This document shows, piece by piece, positions 24,429 to 31,470 of a DNA stretch of 64,000 nt (position 1 is its first letter; each line of letters begins with the position of its first letter). Under the pieces are notes generated by a model. That model was not told the DNA's origin, made no database searches, and saw nothing but the letters and a program-made list of their open reading frames with translations. Source of the stretch: CAYOSF01 sp964406605 (lineage in GTDB: Bacteria > Chloroflexota > Dehalococcoidia > DSTF01 > RBG-16-68-14). The stretch spans positions 1-64,000 of the forward strand of contig CAYOSF010000002.1 in assembly GCA_964406605.1 (NCBI GenBank), read 5' to 3'. A program made the translations under genes and the position numbers.

Positions 24429-26090
24429 CTACATCCGGTCGGGCGCGCCCATGCCCATCAGGCCGAGTGTCGTCGCCAGCACCGACTTGGCGGCTGCCAC
24501 GAGCGTGAGGCGGGCCTTGGATAGCTCGACGTTGTCGTCGTCCACTACGCGGCATTTCTCGTAGAAGTCGTGGAAGGCTGTGGCCAGGTCTTGCGCGTAG
24601 TGGGGGAGATGATGCGGCTCCAGGGTCCGGGTGATGGATTCCACCAATTCCGGCAGGCCCAGCATCTTCCGGATGAGGGACAGCTCGGCCGGGTGCGTGA
24701 GGAGGCTGGTATCGCCGCCTTGTGCGTCTGCGAGCCGCTCGCTCGCGTGGGAGAGTATGCCGGCGATGCGGGCGTGAGCGTACTGAACATAATAGACGGG
24801 GTTTTCCGCGCTCTGGCGCTTTGCCAGCTCGAGGTCGAAATCAATCGGCACGTCGGCGGAGCGTGAGAGGAAGAAGTAGAGGCAGGGGTCCTTTCCTACC
24901 TCGTCCACCAGTTCGCGCAGCGTGAGGATATCACCGCTGCGTTTCGAGATACGAACGATCTCCTCGCCGCGGCGCAGCGTCACCAACTGGCCGATGATGA
25001 TGTCCAGGCGTTCCGGATCGACGCCCATCGCCTCCGCGGCAAGCTCGAGCGGCCGCACGTGGCCCTGGTGGTCGGCTCCCCAGATGTCGATGACCCGGTC
25101 GAAATGGCGAATCAGGAACTTGTCGTAGTGGTAGCCGACGTCGGTGGCCAGGTATGTGGGTAGGCCGCTGGAGCGGACCAGCACTTCGTCCTTGTCGCCC
25201 CCGACCCGGGTGCCGGCGAACCAGACGGCTCCCGCCCGCTCCGCGATGAGTCCTCGCTCCCGCAGGAGTGCCATGGCCTGCTCGAAGCAGCCGGAGTCGT
25301 AGACGGTCTGTTCGCGGTACCAGTTGTCATAATGCACGCCGAGCTGCGAAAGGTCGTTGCGGATCCACTCCATCACCTGCGTTATGCCGAAGCGGCCGAG
25401 TTCCTCCGGCGGCGGCTCTCCCTCCGGCTTGAGCATCGCCTCGCCGAAGCGCTCGCGCGCCTGCTCGGCCAGGTCCACCATGTAGGAACCCACGTATCCG
25501 TCTTCCGGGACCTCCGTCTTGCGCCCGAACAGCGCCTGGTAGCGGGCGTACAGCGTGCGAGAGAAGACGTCCACCTGCGAGCCGGCGTCGTTGAAGTAGT
25601 ATTCCGTCTCGACCTGGTATCCTGCCGCTTCGAGCACCCGGGCCAGCGTGCTGCCCAGCGCGGCCCAGCGACCATTGCCGGCGTGGAGAGGGCCGGTCGG
25701 GTTGGCGCTGACGAACTCCACCTGCACCTTCTGTCCCTGGCCTACGGGTACCTGGGCGAACGCGGGCCCGGCCTTCAGGATGGCGTTGACTTGCCCGGCG
25801 AGCCACTTGGCGCTCAGGTGGAAGTTGACGAAGCCGGGCGGCGCAACGTCGACCCGCTCGATGGCGTCCGAGGGCGGCAGGCGTTGCGCCAGCAGTTCCC
25901 CTATCTGCAGGGGGTTCGCTCGGGCGGCGCGAGCCAGCCGCAACGGGAGGCTGGTGGCGTAGTCTCCGTGTTCGGGACGCTGCGGCCGCTCGATGGCGAT
26001 CTCGGGCAGAGCAACCGCGGGCAGCTCGCCGGCCTCCTGCGCTCGGCTCAGCGCCTCCTCCACCGCGCGGGCGATGTCATCCTTGATCAC
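24429..26090 (-). CDS. argS: Arginyl-tRNA synthetase
   Basis: 553 residues. The class I signature appears as ANPTGPLHAGNGRWAALG (HIGH region, first third) and the KMSKS counterpart as RISKRSGD. An N-terminal Add-1 tRNA-binding domain (about 1-100) and a C-terminal DALR anticodon-binding domain with LPHYAQDLATAFHDFY complete the architecture. It charges tRNA-Arg. The frame opens at a TTG at 26117, but the GTG at 26090 gives the typical N-terminus (MIKDDIARAVEEAL), with GGAG 11 bases upstream. It begins shortly after the DUF402 stop on the same strand. Confidence 0.96.
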   Translation of the reverse strand: MIKDDIARAVEEALSRAQEAGELPAVALPEIAIERPQRPEHGDYATSLPLRLARAARANPLQIGELLAQRLPPSDAIERVDVAPPGFVNFHLSAKWLAGQVNAILKAGPAFAQVPVGQGQKVQVEFVSANPTGPLHAGNGRWAALGSTLARVLEAAGYQVETEYYFNDAGSQVDVFSRTLYARYQALFGRKTEVPEDGYVGSYMVDLAEQARERFGEAMLKPEGEPPPEELGRFGITQVMEWIRNDLSQLGVHYDNWYREQTVYDSGCFEQAMALLRERGLIAERAGAVWFAGTRVGGDKDEVLVRSSGLPTYLATDVGYHYDKFLIRHFDRVIDIWGADHQGHVRPLELAAEAMGVDPERLDIIIGQLVTLRRGEEIVRISKRSGDILTLRELVDEVGKDPCLYFFLSRSADVPIDFDLELAKRQSAENPVYYVQYAHARIAGILSHASERLADAQGGDTSLLTHPAELSLIRKMLGLPELVESITRTLEPHHLPHYAQDLATAFHDFYEKCRVVDDDNVELSKARLTLVAAAKSVLATTLGLMGMGAPDRM

Positions 26091-26118
26091 GACGCTGGGG
26101 GCTCCGGTCTGGCGCAAG

Positions 26119-26598
26119 TCATGGCCGCTCGAAGGGGAACTCGCCCGTGTTGGCGAGGGTCAGCAACTCCTGCACGGCGTCGCGGGCCTCTCTCATCACC
26201 TCAGGAGCATAGCCCATGCGGCGGCTGTTCTCCAAGAACTCATCCTCGTCCAGCACCTCCGGCTCACCATCGACAGGGACGCGGACGTCCAAGTCCAGGT
26301 CGATGAAGCGCACCGACTCACCGTCGTACTGGGCAGGCGTGGTGACGTTGCAGTACCAGCCTTCGAGTCCGTCACTCGGATGATCGAGTCGCATCACATT
26401 GTACCAACGGTCCGACCAGAGATGATTCCGGGTGTGGTAGGGCGTCACCCACGGCCCATTCCAGGTCTGGAGTTCCTGCCCGGCGAAGTTGAGCGTAATG
26501 AGCAGCGGTCCCTTTTCCAGTACGTACCAGGAATCGAACTCCCAATGAAGCGAGCCGTCGTACTTGGTGGAGCAGACGTGGATACGCCGGCCGATCAC
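26119..26598 (-). CDS. DUF402 family protein
   Basis: 159 residues from the GTG at 26598. The DUF402 core is clear: WEFDSWYVLEKGPLLIT near 19-35, then WYNVMRLDHP and a C-terminal acidic motif VRFIDLDLDVRVPVDG. Many DUF402 proteins are nucleoside-diphosphate or phosphonate phosphohydrolases (FomD, NtdP-like). The open frame continues upstream to 27105, but that extension is recG remnant and antisense cassette sequence. The start is supported by an independent copy of the same junction at 28.0 kb, where the GTG comes 4 bases after the recG stop. The cassette now separates this gene from that operon. Confidence 0.85.
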   Translation of the reverse strand: MIGRRIHVCSTKYDGSLHWEFDSWYVLEKGPLLITLNFAGQELQTWNGPWVTPYHTRNHLWSDRWYNVMRLDHPSDGLEGWYCNVTTPAQYDGESVRFIDLDLDVRVPVDGEPEVLDEDEFLENSRRMGYAPEVMREARDAVQELLTLANTGEFPFERP

Positions 26599-26685
26599 CC
26601 TGCTACTGTACTCCCTCGTGACCTGCCGGTACAGGCGTGTCGCCTCACGGGCGAGCCGCCTCCGAGCGGGCAAGCTCGATGAGGC
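26567..26685. repeat. Direct repeat A: duplicated recG/DUF402 junction, degraded copy
   Basis: This segment matches 27995-28164 in the same orientation. The first 46 bases (26567-26612) differ at only two positions. The middle is diverged, about 50 bases are missing relative to copy B, and the last 22 bases (26664-26685) match exactly. Together with copy B it flanks about 1.3 kb of inserted sequence. Confidence 0.85.
26599..26685 (-). pseudogene. Remnant of duplicated recG 3' end
   Basis: Read on the minus strand it encodes LAREATRLYRQVTREYS, recognisably the RecG tail (SEATRLL and RLFQQVTGEVH). A deletion of about 50 bases and a one-base loss before the ancestral TAG have destroyed the frame. 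It is a fossil of the original recG-DUF402 junction. Confidence 0.75.
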
Positions 26686-26701
26686 CCTTGTCCGGCTGGC
26701 T

Positions 26702-26746
26702 GCGTGGTATAATCCCACGACCAACGGGTGGGAGGTGGTAGACATG
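26702..26746 (+). promoter_or_regulatory. Cassette promoter/leader repeat, copy 1
   Basis: GTGGTATAATCCCAC places a perfect TATAAT (26708-26713) inside a short inverted repeat GTGG/CCAC, followed by GGGTGGGAGGTGG as ribosome binding site and the ATG at 26744. The nearest -35 candidate, TTGTCC at 26688, is only 14 bases away. The block recurs at 27.55 kb. Confidence 0.65.
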
Positions 26747-27526
26747 ACCCGGCGGATAGCCGCGCTCGCAGAAATCACACTAGCACCGGTTGTAGCCTTC
26801 GCGGCGATAGGCGTCGTGGCGCTGGTCCTGGCCCTCACGGCGGGGGTATTCTTCTCGATTCTGGGGGGCGGTCCGTCCGCAGCTGCCGCCCTGGAACGCC
26901 CGGAAACGTCGATCGGCGGCGAAGCTTCCGTGAGTGCTCGTGCGGCAAGCGTCGTGGACGAAGCCATGCCCCGCATCGACAGTATCCCCCAGCAGATACC
27001 GCCGATAGAATGCCCCCCGATCTGCCCACCGGTTTTGACCGTGTTCAAGGTGGTGATCAACGACAATGGCGGCAGCGGCGCAGTGGAGGACTTCACGTTG
27101 CGCATAGACGGCGTCCCGATAGCCAGTGGCCAGGCCTACTATGTCACGAGCTATGAACCACACTTCGTGTCCGAAGATAGCCCTGCCCCCTACTACACGG
27201 TCACCATTGGTGGCGACTGTGCCCCGGACGGCCGTGTAGTCGTGTCGGTGAGTGAGACAAGGGTCTGCGTCGTGACAAACGACGACGTTCCCGGTGCCTT
27301 TCCGACGTGGACCAGCACGCCCACGCCGACTGCCACTGCCACGCCAACGCTGCAGCCCGTCGGAGGGTTTGGCGCCTTTCCGGAGAGTACCGCGCCCGAG
27401 GCGTCGGGCGGCGCGGCAGGAGGCGGCGTTGGCGTAGCCCTGACCGCTTCCGCGGCATGCGGCCTCGCTCTGGGCGTGGCAGCGTGGTCCGCCCGGAGGC
27501 GATGGACAGGTTGGCCCTCGCAGTGA
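26744..27526 (+). CDS. Cassette gene 1: cell-surface protein with N- and C-terminal membrane segments
   Basis: 260 residues from an ATG preceded by GGGAGGTGG; the frame is open further upstream, but that part is recG remnant. A membrane segment lies at about 12-38. A Pro/Cys-rich stretch leads to a prealbumin-like beta domain of about 90 residues beginning VLTVFKVVINDNGGSGAVED, a type common in surface proteins of Chloroflexota and Actinobacteria. A TPTPTATATPT linker and a final hydrophobic helix followed by ARRRW form a wall-anchor-like tail, though no LPXTG is present. It is encoded against the flanking operon. The function is unknown; surface attachment is inferred. Confidence 0.75.
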   Translation: MTRRIAALAEITLAPVVAFAAIGVVALVLALTAGVFFSILGGGPSAAAALERPETSIGGEASVSARAASVVDEAMPRIDSIPQQIPPIECPPICPPVLTVFKVVINDNGGSGAVEDFTLRIDGVPIASGQAYYVTSYEPHFVSEDSPAPYYTVTIGGDCAPDGRVVVSVSETRVCVVTNDDVPGAFPTWTSTPTPTATATPTLQPVGGFGAFPESTAPEASGGAAGGGVGVALTASAACGLALGVAAWSARRRWTGWPSQ

Positions 27527-27593
27527 CCGGCTCCGCTCCCCGCTGGCCGCGTGGTATGATCCCACCACCAACGGTTGGGAGATGGCGACCGTG
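27521..27593 (+). promoter_or_regulatory. Cassette promoter/leader repeat, copy 2
   Basis: It starts at the stop codon of cassette gene 1 (AGTGACCGGCTCCGCTCCCC) and contains GTGGTATGATCCCAC (TATGAT at 27555-27560), the palindrome CCAACGGTTGG and GGGAG before the GTG at 27591. It aligns with copy 1 from the promoter to the start codon and with copy 3 from the stop codon to the ribosome binding site. Confidence 0.65.
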
Positions 27594-27773
27594 AAACGAC
27601 CAACGATCTTGGGAGTGTGGGCTCGAGCCTGGGCCGGTGTAATACTGGCGCTCGCTGTCCTTACAGGTTTCTGGGTGCTGGTAGTGCTGTTCTGGTTCGC
27701 CCGTGGGCGCGGGAAGAGCCAGACACAACCTGGTACTACGTCGAGGCGGCTGACGCACAGTACTTCACCGTGA
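27591..27773 (+). CDS. Cassette gene 2: small membrane protein, probably frameshifted
   Basis: 60 codons from the GTG that aligns with the ATG of cassette gene 1. The sequence begins MKRPTILGVWARAWAG and has one membrane segment (about 14-38, ALAVLTGFWVLVVLFWF), then loses sense after ARGRGKSQTQPG. A different frame opening near 27700 looks protein-like and runs to 27904, where the next repeat begins exactly at the stop. A single indel near 27700 would give one protein of about 104 residues: an anchor plus an external domain. It may be a recent mutation or a sequencing error. Confidence 0.5.
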   Translation: MKRPTILGVWARAWAGVILALAVLTGFWVLVVLFWFARGRGKSQTQPGTTSRRLTHSTSP

Positions 27774-27904
27774 TTTTCGGCGACGGGTTGACGCCCTGTT
27801 CTGCCGTGCTGAGCCGAGAGCCGGAAGCGGTCCCGGCAACACCGGGGGCACCGCTGCGGCGCTTGGGGGGTATCGATTGGGTCGCGCTGGAGTGCGCGGA
27901 GTGA
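27701..27904 (+). pseudogene. Out-of-frame continuation of cassette gene 2
   Basis: The frame reads TWYYVEAADAQYFTVIFGDG and ends LGGIDWVALECAE followed by TGA. It has no start codon or ribosome binding site of its own. Its stop is embedded in the third repeat just as the stop of gene 1 is embedded in the second, which supports it as the true C-terminus of gene 2. Confidence 0.5.
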
Positions 27905-27947
27905 CCGAGCCCGCTCCCCGCTAGCCGCGTGTCGGGTTGGGAGGCCG
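27901..27947 (+). repeat. Cassette intergenic repeat, copy 3 (promoter deleted)
   Basis: AGTGACCG followed by GCTCCCCGCT, AGCCGCGTG and GGTTGGGAG match copy 2, but about 17 bases containing the -10 are missing. No gene follows on this strand, so this looks like the broken right end of a tandem cassette series. Confidence 0.65.
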
Positions 27948-27994
27948 GCCTTTCATCCTACCTCGATAGCTCTGGGTACCTAGTTTGACGTTTC

Positions 27995-28164
27995 GTGGAG
28001 CAAACGTGGATACGCCGGCCGATCACCCTGCTAGTGTACTTCGCCGGTGACCTGTTGGAACAAGCGCTTCACTTCCTGCGCGAGCGCGGCGTGCTCAGAC
28101 TTCTCCAGGTCGGGGTCATCTTCCAGCAAGCGTGTCGCTTCTGAGCGGGCAAGCTCGATGAGGC
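27995..28164. repeat. Direct repeat B: recG 3' end plus first codons of DUF402
   Basis: It contains the last 134 bases of the intact recG and 36 bases beyond its stop. On the minus strand those encode VIGRRIHVCSTK, the first 12 residues of the DUF402 protein, before homology ends. It is the better preserved partner of 26567-26685. Confidence 0.85.
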
Positions 28165-30523
28165 GGGTGTCCAGCAGACTGGCCACCCGCAGGTCGGGCA
28201 GGCCGGCCTGTCTGACGCCGAAGAACTCGCCCGGACCGCGCATGTGGAGATCTGCCTCGGCCAGACGAAACCCATCGTTGGTCTCCTGCATCAGCCGGAG
28301 CCGTTGCTGCGCTTCCATCGAGGGGCTCTCCGCCAGCAGCAGGCAGTAGGCCTGGTCCTCGCCCCGTCCCACCCGTCCGCGGAACTGGTGGAGCTGCGCG
28401 AGCCCGAATCGGTCCGCGCCCTCGATGAACATCACGGCCGCGTTGGGGATGTCGATGCCCACCTCCACCACCGCTGTGGAGACCAGGATGTGCGCATCGC
28501 CGGCCCGGAAGCGCTCCATCGCGGCTTCCTTCTCGCGACCCGGCATCCGGCCGTGGACCAGCTCCAACCGCAGTTCCGGGAATACCTGGCTGCTCAGCCG
28601 CTCGAACTCCTGCACCGCCGCCTTCGCCTGTAGCACCTCCGATTCCTCAACCAGGGGGCAGATCACGAAGGCCTGCCGGCCCGCACGGACCTGCTCACGC
28701 AGGAAATCGTAGGCGTCCTGGCGTTTGTCCGGCGGCCACCAGCGCGTGATGACCGGCTTGCGGCCCGGCGGGAGCTCGTCGATGACGGAGACGTCGAGAT
28801 CGCCGTAGAGGGTGAGGTAGAGCGAGCGCGGGATCGGAGTGGCGGTCATCACGAGCATGTGAGCGGAGCGCTCTGCCCCGTCTTGCCCTCCCGCGTTCGA
28901 CTTGCCGCGCAGCGCGGCCCGCTGCATGACCCCGAAGCGGTGCTGCTCGTCCACGATGACGAAGCCGAGCCGGGCGAAGGTGAGGCCTTTCTGGATCAGG
29001 GCGTGCGTGCCCACGGCGACATCGATGTCGCCGCTCTCGATGCGCTCGTACAGCTCGGATTTCCGGCTGGCCCGGACGCTGCCCGTCAATAGGGCGATGC
29101 GCAGCGGTCGACCGAGGTAGGGCGGCGTCGCCTCGGCCAGCGACTCCCTCCGGCGCGAAGATGCCTGTCCCTCGTCCGTGTCGACGCCGAAGAGTTCACA
29201 GAGCGTGCGGAAGTGTTGCCCGGCCAGGATCTCGGTCGGGGCCATCATCACGGCCTGGTGTCCGGTGGCGGCGGCGGCCAGGAGGCCACAGGCGGCGACC
29301 ACGGTCTTTCCGCTGCCCACGTCTCCTTGCAGGAGACGGCTCATCGGCACGTCGCGGGTCAGGTCGTCCAGGAGTTGCCCAAGCGCTCGCTCCTGGGCGT
29401 CCGTGAGTGTGTACGGCAGGGAGCCGAGAAAGCCGTCGAGCAGCGGGCGGGCGAGGTGCAGCGCATCCGCGCTGCCCGCTTCCTGCCACTGCCGTCGACG
29501 GAGCAGGACCGAGATCTGGAGGGGTAGCATCTCATCGAGAGCGAGGCGGCGCCGCGCCTGTGCCAGCTTTTCCTGGCTGTCCGGGTAGTGGGCCTGGCGG
29601 ATCGCTTGATGGACGTCCATCAGGTGCAAGCGCTGGCGCAGCGCTTGCGGGAGCGCATCGGGAACCGCGTGGAGGTAGCCGTCCAGCGCCTGCCGTGCGA
29701 GGCGGCGGACGGTGCGACCGGAAAGCCTGGTGGTTAGAGGGTAGACGGGCACCAGGCGGCCGGTATGTGTCAGCTCCTCGCCCGGCTCCCAAAGCTCCCA
29801 CTCCGGGTTCTCGAACGTGGGACGGCCGTGATGAAGAGTGACGCGCCCGGCCAGGACGATGTCGGCGTTCGTGCGCAACTGCCGGGCGATGAACGGCTGA
29901 TTGAACCAGACCACCCGCATCATGCCGGACTCGTCACCGATGGTGGCCTCGCTTCCCTTGCGCCTGCCCAACTGGGTCTCGTTGGCGCTCCAGACCCGAG
30001 CGCGCACCGTGGCTTCCTCGCCGGGCGCCAGCTCGGCGATGTGGCGCATACTGGCGAAGTCATTGTGGCGCCGGGGGAACAGGCAGATCAGGTCGCGCAC
30101 GGTGCGCACACCCAGCTTCTCGAAGCGCGCGGCGAGGCCGGACTTGACTCCCTTCAACACGGTGACCGGTGCGTCGATGCCGCCGGCATCGTCAGTCTTC
30201 GGCGCTGCGGACCGGGCACCGGCGGATCGCTTCTGCGGCGCGGGCGCCGGCCGGCCCGCTGCGGCCAGCGTCTCGTCCAGCCACCGACGACGTTGCGGCG
30301 GGGCCAGGGCTCGGTAGCCGCCCGACGGCAAGGACCGGATCGCCTGGACGAGGGGCGATGTGGAAGGGAGTCCGTTTCGTTCCAGGATGGTTGCGAGGAA
30401 GCGATCGAGTCCGCCCATCACGGCGGTGTCGTCGTTGCCCTTGGCGCGTTCCAGTTCCAGGATCTTGCGCAGGCGATCAATCGGCTGCTCGCCGCCCGGT
30501 CGCGGCCGACGAGGTGGGCTCAC
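28031..30523 (-). CDS. recG: ATP-dependent DNA helicase RecG
   Basis: 830 residues, longer than the usual ~690 because of an N-terminal extension of about 130 residues. Domains are a wedge/OB fold (VTVLKGVKSGLAARFEKLGV, then TVRARVW), Walker A GDVGSGKTVVAACGLL, DEQHRFGVMQR (motif II), TATPIPRS (motif III) and the C-terminal helicase half with VVEVGIDIPNAAVM and QFRGRVGRG. RecG remodels stalled replication forks and Holliday junctions. The GTG start overlaps the degV stop by four bases (GTGA). Its 3' end is duplicated 1.4 kb downstream. Confidence 0.97.
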   Translation of the reverse strand: MSPPRRPRPGGEQPIDRLRKILELERAKGNDDTAVMGGLDRFLATILERNGLPSTSPLVQAIRSLPSGGYRALAPPQRRRWLDETLAAAGRPAPAPQKRSAGARSAAPKTDDAGGIDAPVTVLKGVKSGLAARFEKLGVRTVRDLICLFPRRHNDFASMRHIAELAPGEEATVRARVWSANETQLGRRKGSEATIGDESGMMRVVWFNQPFIARQLRTNADIVLAGRVTLHHGRPTFENPEWELWEPGEELTHTGRLVPVYPLTTRLSGRTVRRLARQALDGYLHAVPDALPQALRQRLHLMDVHQAIRQAHYPDSQEKLAQARRRLALDEMLPLQISVLLRRRQWQEAGSADALHLARPLLDGFLGSLPYTLTDAQERALGQLLDDLTRDVPMSRLLQGDVGSGKTVVAACGLLAAAATGHQAVMMAPTEILAGQHFRTLCELFGVDTDEGQASSRRRESLAEATPPYLGRPLRIALLTGSVRASRKSELYERIESGDIDVAVGTHALIQKGLTFARLGFVIVDEQHRFGVMQRAALRGKSNAGGQDGAERSAHMLVMTATPIPRSLYLTLYGDLDVSVIDELPPGRKPVITRWWPPDKRQDAYDFLREQVRAGRQAFVICPLVEESEVLQAKAAVQEFERLSSQVFPELRLELVHGRMPGREKEAAMERFRAGDAHILVSTAVVEVGIDIPNAAVMFIEGADRFGLAQLHQFRGRVGRGEDQAYCLLLAESPSMEAQQRLRLMQETNDGFRLAEADLHMRGPGEFFGVRQAGLPDLRVASLLDTRLIELARSEATRLLEDDPDLEKSEHAALAQEVKRLFQQVTGEVH

Positions 30524-31470
30524 CGATGCTCCCCCTTGGCATCCTGGGCTTTTCCGGGATCGCTCTTGGCGGCTGGCACCTCATCAGCGCTGACCGCAAC
30601 AATCCCAACCATACCGGGACCGCCGTGCACGCCCAGGACGGGCCCGAACCGGCCCACATGCACGGGGATGCCTGGATAGCGCCGCGCCACCTCGTCCGCC
30701 AGCAAGCGCGCATCCTCGGGCGTCGTGGCGTGCACGACGGCTGCCTCCTGAACATCGCTCGATTCCTCGAGCGAGAGGCGAAGAGCCGCGTCGAGTGCCT
30801 TGCGGCGGGTCCGAGCACGGGTGAGGGGAAACGCTTCGCCGTCGCGAATGGTCAGGATAGGCTTGAGACGCAGGAGGCCGCCCAGGAACGCCTGCGCTCG
30901 GCCTATGCGTCCGCCGCGCCGCAGATAGTCCAGCGTGTCGAGCGCGACAGCGATGCGCTCGCGGCGCAATACTGATCGGGCCGACTCGGCGCAGGCCTCC
31001 AGGTCTGCGTTCTCTCGAGCGGCGCGGGCGGCGGCGATGACGGCCAGCCCCAACGCTATGGAGACGACGCCCGAGTCGATGATCTCAATGCGGCAGCGAT
31101 CGGCCAGGGCTGCCGCTGCCTGGCGGGCGGCATCGATGGTGCCCGAGAAACCCGAGGAGATGTGGATCGAGAGGATGCGATCCGTCTGGGCCGCCAAGTC
31201 CTCGTAGGTCTGCCGGAACTCACCGATAGATGGCTGTGAGGTGGTGGGAAGATCGGATGACTCCGCCAGGCGGCGAAAGAACTCCTCGCTGCTCAGGTCG
31301 ATGCCGTCCCGGAATGTCTCCTGCCCGAAGATCACCTGAAGCGGCACCACAGTGATATCGAGCTCTTCGACGACATCGGGGGGCAGATCCGCAGTGCTGT
31401 CCGTCACCACCCGCACCGGTCTGGGCCGCCGGACGGGGAGGAGACGGCGCAGCCTCTGGAAGACGGTCAT
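30520..31470 (-). CDS. DegV family protein (fatty-acid-binding, FakB-like)
   Basis: 316 residues. The DegV fold is shown by VVTDSTADLPPDVVEEL near 21-37, DLPTTSQPSIGEF near 93-105 with the lipid-binding Thr/Ser, SIHISSGFSGTIDAA near 120-134 and a C-terminal domain ending in GPVLGVHGGPG. FakB proteins hold a fatty acid in a buried tunnel and present it to the kinase FakA for phosphorylation to acyl phosphate. Here the gene overlaps the FakA-like gene by ATGA, which strongly supports that pairing. Confidence 0.93.
   Translation of the reverse strand: MTVFQRLRRLLPVRRPRPVRVVTDSTADLPPDVVEELDITVVPLQVIFGQETFRDGIDLSSEEFFRRLAESSDLPTTSQPSIGEFRQTYEDLAAQTDRILSIHISSGFSGTIDAARQAAAALADRCRIEIIDSGVVSIALGLAVIAAARAARENADLEACAESARSVLRRERIAVALDTLDYLRRGGRIGRAQAFLGGLLRLKPILTIRDGEAFPLTRARTRRKALDAALRLSLEESSDVQEAAVVHATTPEDARLLADEVARRYPGIPVHVGRFGPVLGVHGGPGMVGIVAVSADEVPAAKSDPGKAQDAKGEHR

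Noticed and set aside
26599..27105. Upstream extension of the DUF402 reading frame as part of the protein
   Set aside because: The extension is recG remnant followed by antisense of the cassette gene. The start is fixed by the duplicated junction at 28.0 kb.
27521..27947. Integron attC sites in the cassette joints
   Set aside because: The joints contain CCAACGGTTGGG but not a GTTRRRY core with matching RYYYAAC, and no integron integrase is present.
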